Assembly (NCBI RefSeq): GCF_024347055.1 | Contig: NZ_AP024895.1 | Span: forward strand, 1,364,001-1,428,000 | Origin: Vibrio porteresiae DSM 19223 | Lineage (GTDB): Bacteria > Pseudomonadota > Gammaproteobacteria > Enterobacterales > Vibrionaceae | DNA: 64,000 bases | Direction of reading: 5' to 3' | Shown here: in pieces, positions 17,350 to 25,924 of the stretch | How positions within the stretch are numbered: the first letter of the stretch is position 1 | Layout of the letters: the number at the start of each line of letters is the position of its first letter | Made by a program: the position numbers and the translations under genes | The notes under the pieces: model-generated | What the model was told of the DNA's origin: nothing | Database searches by the model: none | What the model saw: the letters and a program-made list of their open reading frames with translations, nothing else

Positions 17350-18423
17350 GTGAGTCAACAACAAAAAATTCTCTTTATAGACCGTGATGGCACTCTGATT
17401 GTTGAGCCGCCAATTGATTTTCAAGTCGATCGTCTCGACAAGCTTAAATTGGAACCGTTAGTGATTCCAAGTTTGCTTAAGTTGCAAGACGCGGGCTTTC
17501 GCTTAGTGATGGTGACCAACCAAGATGGTTTAGGTACCGACAGCTACCCACAAGCGGATTTCGATGCGCCCCACAATATGATGATGGAGATCTTCACTTC
17601 ACAAGGCGTGAAATTCGATGATGTGTTGATTTGTCCGCACTTTGAAAAAGACAATTGTTCTTGCCGTAAACCGAAATTGGGTTTGGTGAAAGAGTATCTG
17701 CAAAGCGGTCGTATCGATTTTACGCAGTCAGCGGTGATTGGTGACCGCGCGACGGATATGCAGCTTGCGGCAAACATGGCGCTACAAGGTTTTCAATACC
17801 ATCCCGAAACCCTTAACTGGCCTGAGATTGTGAAACGTTTGACCACCAAACCACGTGTCGCGCAAGTGATTCGTCAAACCAAAGAGACCGATATCAAAGT
17901 GGCAGTGAATCTGGATGAAACCGGTGGTAATCAAATTAGTACCGGTCTTGGTTTCTTTGATCACATGTTAGATCAAATAGCCACCCATGGCGGTTTCCGT
18001 ATGGTGTGTGAAGTCAAAGGCGACCTACACATTGATGATCACCACTCGGTGGAAGATACCGCTCTAGCATTAGGGCAAGCGTTGAAAGAAGCATTAGGTG
18101 ATAAACGCGGAATTGGTCGTTTTGGCTTTACCTTGCCGATGGATGAGTGTTTAGCGCAATGTGCGTTGGATTTGTCTGGTCGTCCTTATTTGAAATTCGA
18201 TGCAGAGTTTAGCCGTGAGCAAGTGGGGGATTTTTCTACCGAAATGGTGTACCACTTCTTCCGTTCTTTGACGGATACATTGGCGTGCACTTTGCACCTA
18301 TCGTCAACTGGACAAAACGATCACCACATTATTGAAAGCTTATTTAAAGCCTTTGGCCGTACATTGCGCCAAGCGATTCGTGTTGAAGGAAACGAGCTAC
18401 CAAGTAGCAAAGGAGTGTTGTAA
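17350..18423 (+). CDS. hisB: Bifunctional histidinol-phosphatase / imidazoleglycerol-phosphate dehydratase
   Basis: A 357-residue fusion. The N-terminal HAD phosphatase (1-165) has the nucleophile motif FIDRDGTL and four Cys/His zinc ligands around CPHFEKDNCSCRKPK. The C-terminal dehydratase (166-357) has FFDHMLDQIATHGG, DDHHSVEDTALALG and a C-terminal partner motif. It performs steps 7 and 9 of the pathway. The start is a GTG preceded by AAAGGA at 17336-17341. The fused form is typical of Enterobacteria and Vibrio. Confidence 0.97.
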   Translation: MSQQQKILFIDRDGTLIVEPPIDFQVDRLDKLKLEPLVIPSLLKLQDAGFRLVMVTNQDGLGTDSYPQADFDAPHNMMMEIFTSQGVKFDDVLICPHFEKDNCSCRKPKLGLVKEYLQSGRIDFTQSAVIGDRATDMQLAANMALQGFQYHPETLNWPEIVKRLTTKPRVAQVIRQTKETDIKVAVNLDETGGNQISTGLGFFDHMLDQIATHGGFRMVCEVKGDLHIDDHHSVEDTALALGQALKEALGDKRGIGRFGFTLPMDECLAQCALDLSGRPYLKFDAEFSREQVGDFSTEMVYHFFRSLTDTLACTLHLSSTGQNDHHIIESLFKAFGRTLRQAIRVEGNELPSSKGVL

Positions 18424-19034
18424 TGACGCAAAACGTGGTCATCATCGATACTGGCTGTGCCAATATTTCTTCATTGAAATTTGCCATTGAGCGCTTAGGT
18501 TTTCCCGCAGTGATCTCTAAAGATCCCCAAGTGGTTTTGGCGGCCGACAAAGTGTTTCTCCCTGGTGTGGGTACAGCTACTGAAGCGATGCACAACTTGA
18601 AAGAGCGTGGGCTAGTCGAGCTGGTTAAAAAGGTGGAAAAACCCCTACTGGGTATCTGCCTTGGTATGCAACTTTTAGGTTTGCGTTCAGAAGAAAAACG
18701 CAGCGATGCCACGGAGAAAGTGGACTGTTTAGGGCTTTGCCCTGGTGAAGTTAAACAGATGGATACCGCTGGCCTGCCATTGCCTCATATGGGGTGGAAC
18801 AATGTCACGGCGCAAGCTGGTCACCCACTGTTTAAAGGCATTGAAGCCAGCGAGTATTTCTATTTTGTGCACAGCTTTGCCATGCCAGTCGGTGATTACA
18901 CCATTGCTCAGTGTGACTATGGTCACCCATTTAGTGCAGCGATTCAAAGTGGCAATTATTACGGGGTGCAGTTTCACCCAGAGCGCTCTTCTAAAGCCGG
19001 CGCTAAATTGATTGCTAACTTTCTTAACCTATAA
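18423..19034 (+). CDS. hisH: Imidazole glycerol phosphate synthase, glutaminase subunit
   Basis: A 203-residue class I glutamine amidotransferase that feeds ammonia to HisF. The nucleophile elbow LLGICLGMQLLG contains the catalytic Cys (about residue 80). The His and Glu of the triad are in VQFHPERSSKAG (about 185). Start overlaps the hisB stop. A 57-base gap follows before hisA. Confidence 0.97.
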   Translation: MTQNVVIIDTGCANISSLKFAIERLGFPAVISKDPQVVLAADKVFLPGVGTATEAMHNLKERGLVELVKKVEKPLLGICLGMQLLGLRSEEKRSDATEKVDCLGLCPGEVKQMDTAGLPLPHMGWNNVTAQAGHPLFKGIEASEYFYFVHSFAMPVGDYTIAQCDYGHPFSAAIQSGNYYGVQFHPERSSKAGAKLIANFLNL

Positions 19035-19091
19035 CACGGACTATAAACAGCGATTGGCAGAGTAACGCTGTGCCAATACAAGGAAGACGAG

Positions 19092-19829
19092 ATGATAATT
19101 CCCGCATTAGATTTGATTGAAGGCCAGGTAGTTCGTCTCTACCAAGGCGATTATGGTCAAGTTACTGAATATAAAGTGGACCCGGTAGAGCAGTTTGCCG
19201 TGTATCACCAAGCCGGTGCCAATTGGTTGCACTTAGTGGATTTAACTGGCGCAAAAAATACAGAAGCGCGCCAGCTCGACTTAATTGCTAAGTTGATTGC
19301 TAGTACCCCAGCGAATGTACAAATTGGTGGTGGTGTACGCACCGAAGACGATGTGAAAGGTTTACTTGACGCTGGCGCTGAGCGCGTCGTGGTCGGTTCA
19401 ACCGCGGTGAAAAATCCAACGTTGGTGAAAGGTTGGATGGAAAAATATGGCGCTGAGCACATTGTGCTCGCACTCGATATCAATATCGATAGCCAAGGTG
19501 TTCGTCGCGTTGCGATTTCCGGTTGGCAAGAAGATTCAGGCGTCACTATCGAAGAGCTGATTGAAGATTATCAAACTGTCGGTTTGCAACATGTTCTGTG
19601 TACCGATATTTCTCGTGATGGCACATTAGCGGGTTCTAACGTTGAGCTTTATGTTGATTTATGTAAAGCGTATCCCGAGGTGCAATTTCAATCGTCTGGT
19701 GGCATTGGCAGCCTAGCGGACATTGCCGCGCTTAAAGATACCGGTGTGGCGGGCGTGATTGTTGGCCGTGCACTACTGGATGGTAAATTCACGGCAGAGG
19801 AGGCATTCGCATGTTGGCAAAACGCATAA
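19092..19829 (+). CDS. hisA: ProFAR isomerase
   Basis: A 245-residue TIM-barrel isomerase that opens the aminoaldose ribose of ProFAR to the ribulose form. The N-terminal IIPALDLIEGQVVRLYQGDY carries the first catalytic Asp. The second is in VLCTDISRDGTLAGSN (about 176), and phosphate-binding GGIG and GVIVGRAL are present. It overlaps hisF by 19 bases. Confidence 0.97.
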   Translation: MIIPALDLIEGQVVRLYQGDYGQVTEYKVDPVEQFAVYHQAGANWLHLVDLTGAKNTEARQLDLIAKLIASTPANVQIGGGVRTEDDVKGLLDAGAERVVVGSTAVKNPTLVKGWMEKYGAEHIVLALDINIDSQGVRRVAISGWQEDSGVTIEELIEDYQTVGLQHVLCTDISRDGTLAGSNVELYVDLCKAYPEVQFQSSGGIGSLADIAALKDTGVAGVIVGRALLDGKFTAEEAFACWQNA

Positions 19830-20584
19830 TTCCATGTTTGGACGTTCGTGATGGTCAAGTGGTCAAAGGCGTTCAATTTCGTAACCACGAAATCATCGGT
19901 GACATTGTACCGCTTGCAAAACGCTACGCAGAAGAAGGCGCTGATGAGTTGGTGTTCTACGATATCACCGCATCAAGTGATGGCCGTGTGGTCGATAAAA
20001 GCTGGGTACAACGCGTAGCGGAAGTGATTGATATTCCATTTTGTGTTGCTGGTGGTATTCGCAGCGCCGAAGACTGTGCGCGCATATTGGAATTTGGGGC
20101 GGATAAAGTCTCTATCAACTCTCCAGCGCTCGCTAATCCTGATCTGATTACTGAGCTTTCTGATCGTTTCGGAGTGCAGTGTATTGTTGTTGGTATCGAC
20201 TCCTATTTTGATAAAGAGACTGGTAAATATCAGGTATACCAATTTACTGGCGATGAAGCGCGCACCAAAGCAACGCGCTGGGAAACTTGCGATTGGGTGC
20301 AAGAAGTACAACGCCGTGGCGCGGGTGAAATCGTGCTCAACATGATGAACCAAGATGGCGTGAGAAACGGTTACGACCTAGAACAGCTTAATAAAGTGCG
20401 AGCTGTGTGTAACGTGCCACTGATTGCTTCCGGCGGTGCAGGCGAAATGGTGCACTTTTTAGATGCCTACCAAAAGGCCAATGTGGACGGTGCCTTAGCT
20501 GCATCTGTGTTCCACAAACAAATAATTAATATTGGCGAGTTAAAACGCTATTTAAAACAAGAAGGGATCGAGGTACGACTATGA
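19811..20584 (+). CDS. hisF: Imidazole glycerol phosphate synthase, cyclase subunit
   Basis: A 257-residue TIM barrel that closes the imidazole ring using ammonia from HisH, releasing AICAR to purine synthesis. Catalytic Asp residues lie in IIPCLDVRDGQVVKG (about 11) and NMMNQDGVRNGYD (about 130-180 region). The GGIRSAEDC and ASGGAGEM phosphate loops are intact. It overlaps both neighbours (hisA by 19 bases, hisIE by 4). Confidence 0.97.
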   Translation: MLAKRIIPCLDVRDGQVVKGVQFRNHEIIGDIVPLAKRYAEEGADELVFYDITASSDGRVVDKSWVQRVAEVIDIPFCVAGGIRSAEDCARILEFGADKVSINSPALANPDLITELSDRFGVQCIVVGIDSYFDKETGKYQVYQFTGDEARTKATRWETCDWVQEVQRRGAGEIVLNMMNQDGVRNGYDLEQLNKVRAVCNVPLIASGGAGEMVHFLDAYQKANVDGALAASVFHKQIINIGELKRYLKQEGIEVRL

Positions 20585-21219
20585 GTCAAGATCAAGCACA
20601 ACAGGGTACGTTAGTAGAGCGAATCAATTGGGAAAAAGTCGACGGACTTGTGCCTGCTATTATCCAAGATTTCACCTCAAGCCAAGTCTTGATGATGGGA
20701 TATATGAACCCTGCCGCGTTAGAAAAAACGCTAGAAACAGAGCAAGTTACCTTCTTTTCTCGTACCAAGCAGCGTCTTTGGACTAAAGGTGAAACCTCAG
20801 GCAACGTACTGCAATTAAAAAACATTGCGTTGGATTGTGACCAAGATACTTTGCTGGTTAAAGTGAAGCCAATCGGCCCAACTTGCCACACGGGTACAAC
20901 AACCTGCTTTGATGCTGATAGCCAAGAAGAGTCACAAATGGTGTGGTTACACCAATTGGAAACCCTATTAGGTGACCGCAAGTCTGCGTCTCCAGAGACC
21001 TCTTATACCGCGAGCTTGTATGCGCGTGGTACGAAACGTATTTCTCAGAAAGTGGGTGAGGAAGGGGTTGAAGTGGCATTAGCGGCAACAGCGGGTGATA
21101 AAGATGAGCTGATTTGTGAATCGGCGGATCTGATTTACCACCTACTGGTACTGCTTAACGATCAAGAGCTGTCGATGTCTCACGTGATCGATAAACTCAA
21201 AGAGCGCCACAATAAGTAA
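20581..21219 (+). CDS. hisI: Phosphoribosyl-AMP cyclohydrolase / phosphoribosyl-ATP pyrophosphohydrolase
   Basis: A 212-residue bifunctional HisIE. The cyclohydrolase half (1-115) has the metal-binding motif ALDCDQDTLLVKV and the Cys residues of GPTCHTGTTTC. The pyrophosphohydrolase half (about 120-212) has RGTKRISQKVGEEGVEVALA and the acidic ELICESADLIYHLL helix. It catalyses steps 2 and 3. Last gene of the his operon, followed by a large hairpin. Confidence 0.97.
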   Translation: MSQDQAQQGTLVERINWEKVDGLVPAIIQDFTSSQVLMMGYMNPAALEKTLETEQVTFFSRTKQRLWTKGETSGNVLQLKNIALDCDQDTLLVKVKPIGPTCHTGTTTCFDADSQEESQMVWLHQLETLLGDRKSASPETSYTASLYARGTKRISQKVGEEGVEVALAATAGDKDELICESADLIYHLLVLLNDQELSMSHVIDKLKERHNK

Positions 21220-21262
21220 GCGCTCCACAGCAAGTAAGCGCACGATAGTGCTTTGTTGATCG

Positions 21263-21301
21263 ATTCGCCCCTAATTGGGTTATCCCTAATTAGGGGCGAA
21301 T
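21263..21301 (+). terminator. Large hairpin ending the his operon
   Basis: A 14-bp perfect inverted repeat, ATTCGCCCCTAATT and AATTAGGGGCGAAT, with an 11-base spacer and a T-rich flank on the plus side. It lies 43 bases after hisI and includes the stop codon of convergent rluE. It probably terminates the his mRNA and may shape the rluE 3' end. Confidence 0.75.
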
Positions 21302-21988
21302 TTGTTTCCACTCACCAGGCTGTAAATCGCCTAAGGTGATATCGCCCATTGAATAGCGAATCAGGCGTAGGGTCGGAAAACCGATGTGAGCTGTCATACG
21401 GCGTACTTGACGATTACGCCCTTCAATAATCGTGATGGCTAGCCAAGTGGTTGGAATGGCTGCTCTAAAACGCACTGGAGGATTGCGCTCCCATAGCCCT
21501 TCAGGTTCTGCCATGACCACCACTTGGGCTGGTAATGTCATACCATCTTTTAATTCGACACCATCGCGTAGCGGCTGCAAATCAGCTTCGGTAGGGGCAC
21601 CTTCTACTTGAACCCAGTAAGTCTTTGGTGACTTTGACTGAGGTTGAGTGAGGCGAGCTTGCAAAATCCCATCATTGGTGAGCACCATCAAACCTTCGCT
21701 ATCGCGGTCTAAGCGACCCGCAGCGTATACTTCTTTTAGCGGAATAAAATCGGCCAATGTTTGGCGACCATCGCCATCAGTAAACTGGCTTAATACATCA
21801 AAGGGTTTGTTAAAAATCACCACTTTTTGGTCTTGCAGTGCCACTTTGGGCCGAGATGCATTGGTACTAGTACGTCCGCTACGTCGGTGGTTTGAGGCTG
21901 TAGGTCCTGTAGTGGAGCGCTTTCTAGCCGTGGTGCTAGCACTTTTTTTTGGCGCGAAATGACGCTTCTCTTGCGGGTGAGATGACAT
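21290..21988 (-). CDS. rluE: 23S rRNA pseudouridine synthase RluE
   Basis: A 232-residue RsuA/RluB/E-family pseudouridine synthase. The motif GRLDRDSEGLMVLTNDG (about 93) has the catalytic Asp, and the C-terminal EGRNRQVRRMTAHIGFPT is typical. It lacks a full S4 domain, fitting RluE, which modifies a single uridine in 23S rRNA (U2457 in E. coli). The first 45 residues are a basic, Ser/Thr/Arg-rich low-complexity tail. A later start is possible, but the Met at 21988 is the only ATG before the catalytic core. Confidence 0.9.
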   Translation of the reverse strand: MSSHPQEKRHFAPKKSASTTARKRSTTGPTASNHRRSGRTSTNASRPKVALQDQKVVIFNKPFDVLSQFTDGDGRQTLADFIPLKEVYAAGRLDRDSEGLMVLTNDGILQARLTQPQSKSPKTYWVQVEGAPTEADLQPLRDGVELKDGMTLPAQVVVMAEPEGLWERNPPVRFRAAIPTTWLAITIIEGRNRQVRRMTAHIGFPTLRLIRYSMGDITLGDLQPGEWKQIRP

Positions 21989-22496
21989 GTTAACTACCTT
22001 GCAAAAATGTAAAATTATCGCTGCGATCGTTTTTTGAAAGCGAACTTTACGTTATGATTTCGAAAACAAAAACAGGTTAGACGCGAAAGGTATTGGACTC
22101 TAGCGTCAGATTTGGTTATCAATAATAGCGCGATGAGTGACAACGCTCTAGGCAAGTGGCTCACCCATCACGGTTTTGTCAAATCATACCATGTATTACA
22201 TCTGTTTGGTCTCGCGATGGGTGTATTCACTGTCAAAGACATGCGTCTGTGTTAGTTGGCGAGTCAAAACCATGTCCCCACAAGGACGATGACAGCAGCA
22301 ATGTTGTTCTACACTACAATCATGAAGAGTGAGTTAAGCTTGCTCGAAAGGATTGGACGTTCATCAAGCCTCTCTTGTCACAGTCGACAACTGTGCTGGC
22401 AACATTAGGAGTGATGAAGCAATATCATCTTCGAGCAGGGTAGCCACACACACGATAGCGGCTTTATCGTGTTTTAAGAACATATAGGGAAAGTTC
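21989..22496. other. 508-base region between divergent rluE and icd
   Basis: No supported coding sequence. The icd-proximal half (22341-22473) contains nested inverted repeats described separately as a candidate structured leader. The rluE-proximal half shows nothing recognisable beyond the expected promoters. Confidence 0.5.
22341..22475 (+). ncRNA. Candidate structured leader or small RNA upstream of icd
   Basis: TGCTCGAA (22341-22348) is complementary to TTCGAGCA (22430-22437). Inside lies a hairpin CACAG (22379-22383) / CTGTG (22391-22395). Just after the outer stem comes a terminator-like hairpin, CACGATA-GCGGCT-TTATCGTG followed by TTTTA (about 22450-22477), only 20 bases before the icd ATG. 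This could be an attenuated 5' leader or a small RNA with its own terminator. I recognise no Rfam family, and the pairing is seen by eye only. Confidence 0.3.
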
Positions 22497-24725
22497 ATGC
22501 CTACAAAAAAACCAACGATCATTTATACGATCACTGATGAAGCACCGGCACTTGCAACATATTCTTTATTGCCAATTATTCAGTCTTTTACTGCCTCTTC
22601 AGGCATTGAAGTAGAGACACGAGATATCTCCTTAGCTGGACGTATTCTGGCGAGTTTTCCAGAACATCTTAAAGAAGATCAACGCATTGGTGATGCACTG
22701 TCTGAATTAGGCGCATTAGCTCAAACTCCAGAAGCAAACATCATTAAGCTGCCGAACATTTCAGCATCAGTTCCACAGTTGAAAGCTGCGATCAAAGAGT
22801 TGCAAAGCAAAGGTTATGACTTGCCTGATTATCCTGAAGAGCCAAGCACTTATGATGAAGAAGCAATCAAAGCGACTTACGATAAAATCAAAGGTAGTGC
22901 AGTAAACCCAGTATTGCGTGAGGGTAACTCAGACCGTCGTGCTCCTGCCTCTGTAAAAAATTACGCGAAGAAAAACCCACACTCAATGGGCGCGTGGAGT
23001 AAAGAGTCCAAATCCCATGTGGCGAGCATGAGCGATCACGATTTCTTTGGTAGCGAAAAATCCGTTACCGTGGCGCAGCCAACCGAAGTGAGCATAGAGT
23101 TTGTTGGTCAAGATGGCAGTAAAAAAGTATTGAAAAAACCTTTTGCGCTTAAAGCACAAGAGATCATTGATGCTTCAGTGCTCAGCAAAAAGGCGCTGAT
23201 CACCTTCTATGAAGAGCAAATTGCGCAAGCCAAACAGCAAGATGTGTTACTTTCATTGCACCTAAAAGCCACCATGATGAAAGTCTCTGACCCAGTGATT
23301 TTCGGTTACGCAGTGAAAGTGTATTACAAAGCCGTATTCGATAAACACGCCGCTTTGTTTGCTCAATTAGGTGTGGATGTGAACAATGGCTTGGGTGATG
23401 TGTATGCGAAAATTCAATCGCTACCAGACGCTCAACGTCAAGAGATCGAAGCTGATATCGCTGCGGTTTATCAAACTCAGCCAGCACTGGCGATGGTCGA
23501 CTCTGACCGTGGCATCACTAACTTACACGTACCAAGCGATGTGATTGTAGATGCGTCTATGCCAGCCATGATCCGTTCTTCTGGTCAAATGTGGGGGCCT
23601 GACGGCAAACAGAAAGACACCAAAGCGGTGATTCCAGATCGCTGTTATTCAGGTGTGTATCAAGCGGTAATTGAGTTCTGTAAAGAACACGGCGCATTTG
23701 ATCCAACCACCATGGGTAGCGTACCAAACGTTGGTTTGATGGCGCAAAAAGCCGAAGAGTACGGTTCACACGATAAAACCTTTATTATTGATGCGGCAGG
23801 TACCGTCAATGTAGTCGATAGCGCAGGTAAGGTTCTTCTCAGCCAAACCGTCGAAGAAGGCGATATCTTCCGTATGTGTCAGGTGAAAGACGCACCTATT
23901 CAAGATTGGGTAAAGTTAGCCGTGACACGCGCTCGTGCCAGCAACACTCCAGCGGTATTCTGGCTTGACAGTGCTCGTGCTCATGATGCTGAGCTGATCA
24001 AAAAAGTGAATCAATACCTACCTGATCACAACACTGAAGGCCTAGAGATCAAAATCTTGTCACCAGTGGATGCAACGCTCTATTCACTAGAACGCATCAA
24101 AGCGGGTAAAGATACCATTTCCGTCACTGGTAACGTATTACGTGACTACCTAACGGACTTGTTCCCTATTTTGGAATTGGGCACGTCGGCAAAAATGCTC
24201 TCTATCGTTCCATTGATGAATGGTGGTGGTCTATTTGAAACTGGGGCGGGTGGTTCTGCACCTAAACACGTGCAACAAGTGCAAAAAGAGAACCACTTAC
24301 GTTGGGATTCATTGGGCGAGTTCTTGGCACTAGCGGCCTCACTTGAACACCTAAGCCAAGTGTCTGGTAATCAACAAGCGCAAGTATTAGCGGATACGCT
24401 TGATAAAGCGACCGGTGAATTTTTGGATACCAACAAATCACCTTCACGTAAAGTAGGCGAGCTAGATAACCGTGGCAGCCATTTCTACTTAGCTATGTAC
24501 TGGGCGCAAGCTTTAGCTGCGCAAACCGCTGACAAAGCGTTAGCGGCGCAATTTAAGCCAGTTGCACAGCAACTTGCCGACAATGAAGCTGCGATTGTGG
24601 CAGAATTAAATGGTGCTCAGGGTATTCCTGGTGATTTAGGTGGTTACTATCTACCTGAGTTTGATAAAGCTTCAACGCTGATGCGTCCAAGCGCCATTCT
24701 TAATGGCATTATCAATGCTCTGTAG
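22497..24725 (+). CDS. icd: NADP-dependent isocitrate dehydrogenase, monomeric type
   Basis: A 742-residue monomeric IDH (about 80 kDa class), unrelated in length to the 416-residue dimeric enzyme of E. coli. It decarboxylates isocitrate to 2-oxoglutarate with NADP in the TCA cycle. The N-terminal IIYTITDEAPALATYSLLPI, the substrate-binding segment RRAPASVKNYAKKNPH (about 140) and IKSL-like region KILSPVDATLYSLERIKAG are characteristic. GGGAAAG precedes the ATG. Monocistronic, with a strong terminator after it. Monomeric Icd at this place is standard in Vibrio. Confidence 0.97.
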   Translation: MPTKKPTIIYTITDEAPALATYSLLPIIQSFTASSGIEVETRDISLAGRILASFPEHLKEDQRIGDALSELGALAQTPEANIIKLPNISASVPQLKAAIKELQSKGYDLPDYPEEPSTYDEEAIKATYDKIKGSAVNPVLREGNSDRRAPASVKNYAKKNPHSMGAWSKESKSHVASMSDHDFFGSEKSVTVAQPTEVSIEFVGQDGSKKVLKKPFALKAQEIIDASVLSKKALITFYEEQIAQAKQQDVLLSLHLKATMMKVSDPVIFGYAVKVYYKAVFDKHAALFAQLGVDVNNGLGDVYAKIQSLPDAQRQEIEADIAAVYQTQPALAMVDSDRGITNLHVPSDVIVDASMPAMIRSSGQMWGPDGKQKDTKAVIPDRCYSGVYQAVIEFCKEHGAFDPTTMGSVPNVGLMAQKAEEYGSHDKTFIIDAAGTVNVVDSAGKVLLSQTVEEGDIFRMCQVKDAPIQDWVKLAVTRARASNTPAVFWLDSARAHDAELIKKVNQYLPDHNTEGLEIKILSPVDATLYSLERIKAGKDTISVTGNVLRDYLTDLFPILELGTSAKMLSIVPLMNGGGLFETGAGGSAPKHVQQVQKENHLRWDSLGEFLALAASLEHLSQVSGNQQAQVLADTLDKATGEFLDTNKSPSRKVGELDNRGSHFYLAMYWAQALAAQTADKALAAQFKPVAQQLADNEAAIVAELNGAQGIPGDLGGYYLPEFDKASTLMRPSAILNGIINAL

Positions 24726-24748
24726 AGTGACGACGCCTAGAAACAATA

Positions 24749-24771
24749 AAACCCGCTGCGGCGGGTTTTTT
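24749..24771 (+). terminator. Rho-independent terminator of icd
   Basis: AAACCCGC-TGC-GGCGGGTTTTTTA: a compact GC stem with a T-run, 24 bases after the icd stop. Confidence 0.9.
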
Positions 24772-24842
24772 ATGCTTTGCAAAGTAATCGATTTGCTAAG
24801 TTAACGTATTCTGCTGGTACGTTTTTTCTTTCGGGTTGGCTG

Positions 24843-25064
24843 CTATTTAGCCAGCTCACCTTCGATGGGAACGACGCTGCTCGCGTGAGAGCCTTTTGGT
24901 CCTTGTTCCACTTCGTAAGATACCTGCTGTCCCGCTTTCAATGTGCGGTAGCCATCCATCTGAATGGTCGAATAGTGAGCAAAGATGTCACCATCTTCAC
25001 CTTCTGGACAGATAAAACCAAATCCTTTAGCGTTATTGAACCATTTCACTGTACCTGTAGCCAT
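24843..25064 (-). CDS. cspD: Cold shock-like protein CspD
   Basis: A 73-residue cold-shock domain protein with RNP1 KGFGFI and RNP2 DIFAHYS. The ATG at 25064 is preferred because GAGGGA lies 8 bases before it; starting at the earlier in-frame ATG (25073) would place that ribosome site over the start. E. coli CspD is a stationary-phase inhibitor of replication that binds single-stranded DNA. Divergent from clpS, the same arrangement as in E. coli. Confidence 0.93.
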   Translation of the reverse strand: MATGTVKWFNNAKGFGFICPEGEDGDIFAHYSTIQMDGYRTLKAGQQVSYEVEQGPKGSHASSVVPIEGELAK

Positions 25065-25557
25065 GCTATACATCCCTCATGCATTGTGTTACTGATGTGA
25101 TTGCAGTGCAGTTAAACCCAAATTGTTAACTTTCACTGTTAGTGAGAATCGATCTACTACCAAATCATTACTCACTAATTGACCAATTTAGCTAATGATT
25201 GACCACAGTCAATAGGAAAATTGCATAAAGATTGAATGTTTTATAAGCAAATCACTTTTGGGATTTGCAATTTGGTAACGCAACTTACTCTTTTTTAACT
25301 TCTTTGATTCGCATTTGGCGACGCAAAGTGTGAAATTGTTTGTATATTTGCGATGAGAATTTGTGCGGTCAAGCAGGTCAGTGATCGGAATCGCAATCTT
25401 TTATTTGCAGCCGCTGGATTGGTGGATTAGTCTCTTTAGTAAGGGGAGTTTTTCACCTGAACTCACAGCAGCTTACGTATGAATCAATATGAGCATTGCA
25501 CTGTTGATTTCCACCAAGCACAATAACGACTGAGAAACACTCTTAACAAAATACGTC
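25065..25557. other. Divergent cspD/clpS control region
   Basis: About 490 AT-rich bases. They contain several short dyads: CACT-GTT-AGTG near 25133-25145 and ATTGAC-CACA-GTCAAT at 25198-25213, with a second ATTGACCA close to 25188. These could be regulator sites in the cspD promoter. I cannot assign a factor. No coding sequence is supported. Confidence 0.4.
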
Positions 25558-25878
25558 ATGGGCAAGAATTTTGAATGGGTTACTCCAGGCTCAGATTTAC
25601 TGGAGGCAGAGAAAACGGCAGTTAAGCCACCGGCAATGTATAACGTTGTGTTAAATAACGATGATTACACTCCTATGGACTTTGTTGTCGAAATCCTTGA
25701 GCGCTTTTTCTCTATGAATATAGAGCAAGCAACGCAAATCATGCTCAGGGTTCATTATGAAGGTAAAGCAATATGTGGCACGTTTACTGCAGAGGTTGCA
25801 GAAACGAAAGTAGTACAAGTTACGATGTACTCAAGGGAAAATGAGCACCCGCTGCTCTGCACCATGGAGCAGGCGTAA
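25558..25878 (+). CDS. clpS: ATP-dependent Clp protease adaptor ClpS
   Basis: A 106-residue N-recognin that binds N-terminal Leu, Phe, Tyr and Trp and hands substrates to ClpAP. The core YNVVLNNDDYTPMDFVVEIL (from about 28) contains the Asn/Asp residues that hold the N-degron, and VHYEGKAICGTFTAEVAETK follows. It is 46 bases upstream of clpA in the usual operon. The family N-terminal tail that engages ClpA is present. Confidence 0.96.
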   Translation: MGKNFEWVTPGSDLLEAEKTAVKPPAMYNVVLNNDDYTPMDFVVEILERFFSMNIEQATQIMLRVHYEGKAICGTFTAEVAETKVVQVTMYSRENEHPLLCTMEQA

Positions 25879-25924
25879 CACGATAACACATGCGAAAACC
25901 GTGGTTGTTTCTTAAGGAGGCCTT

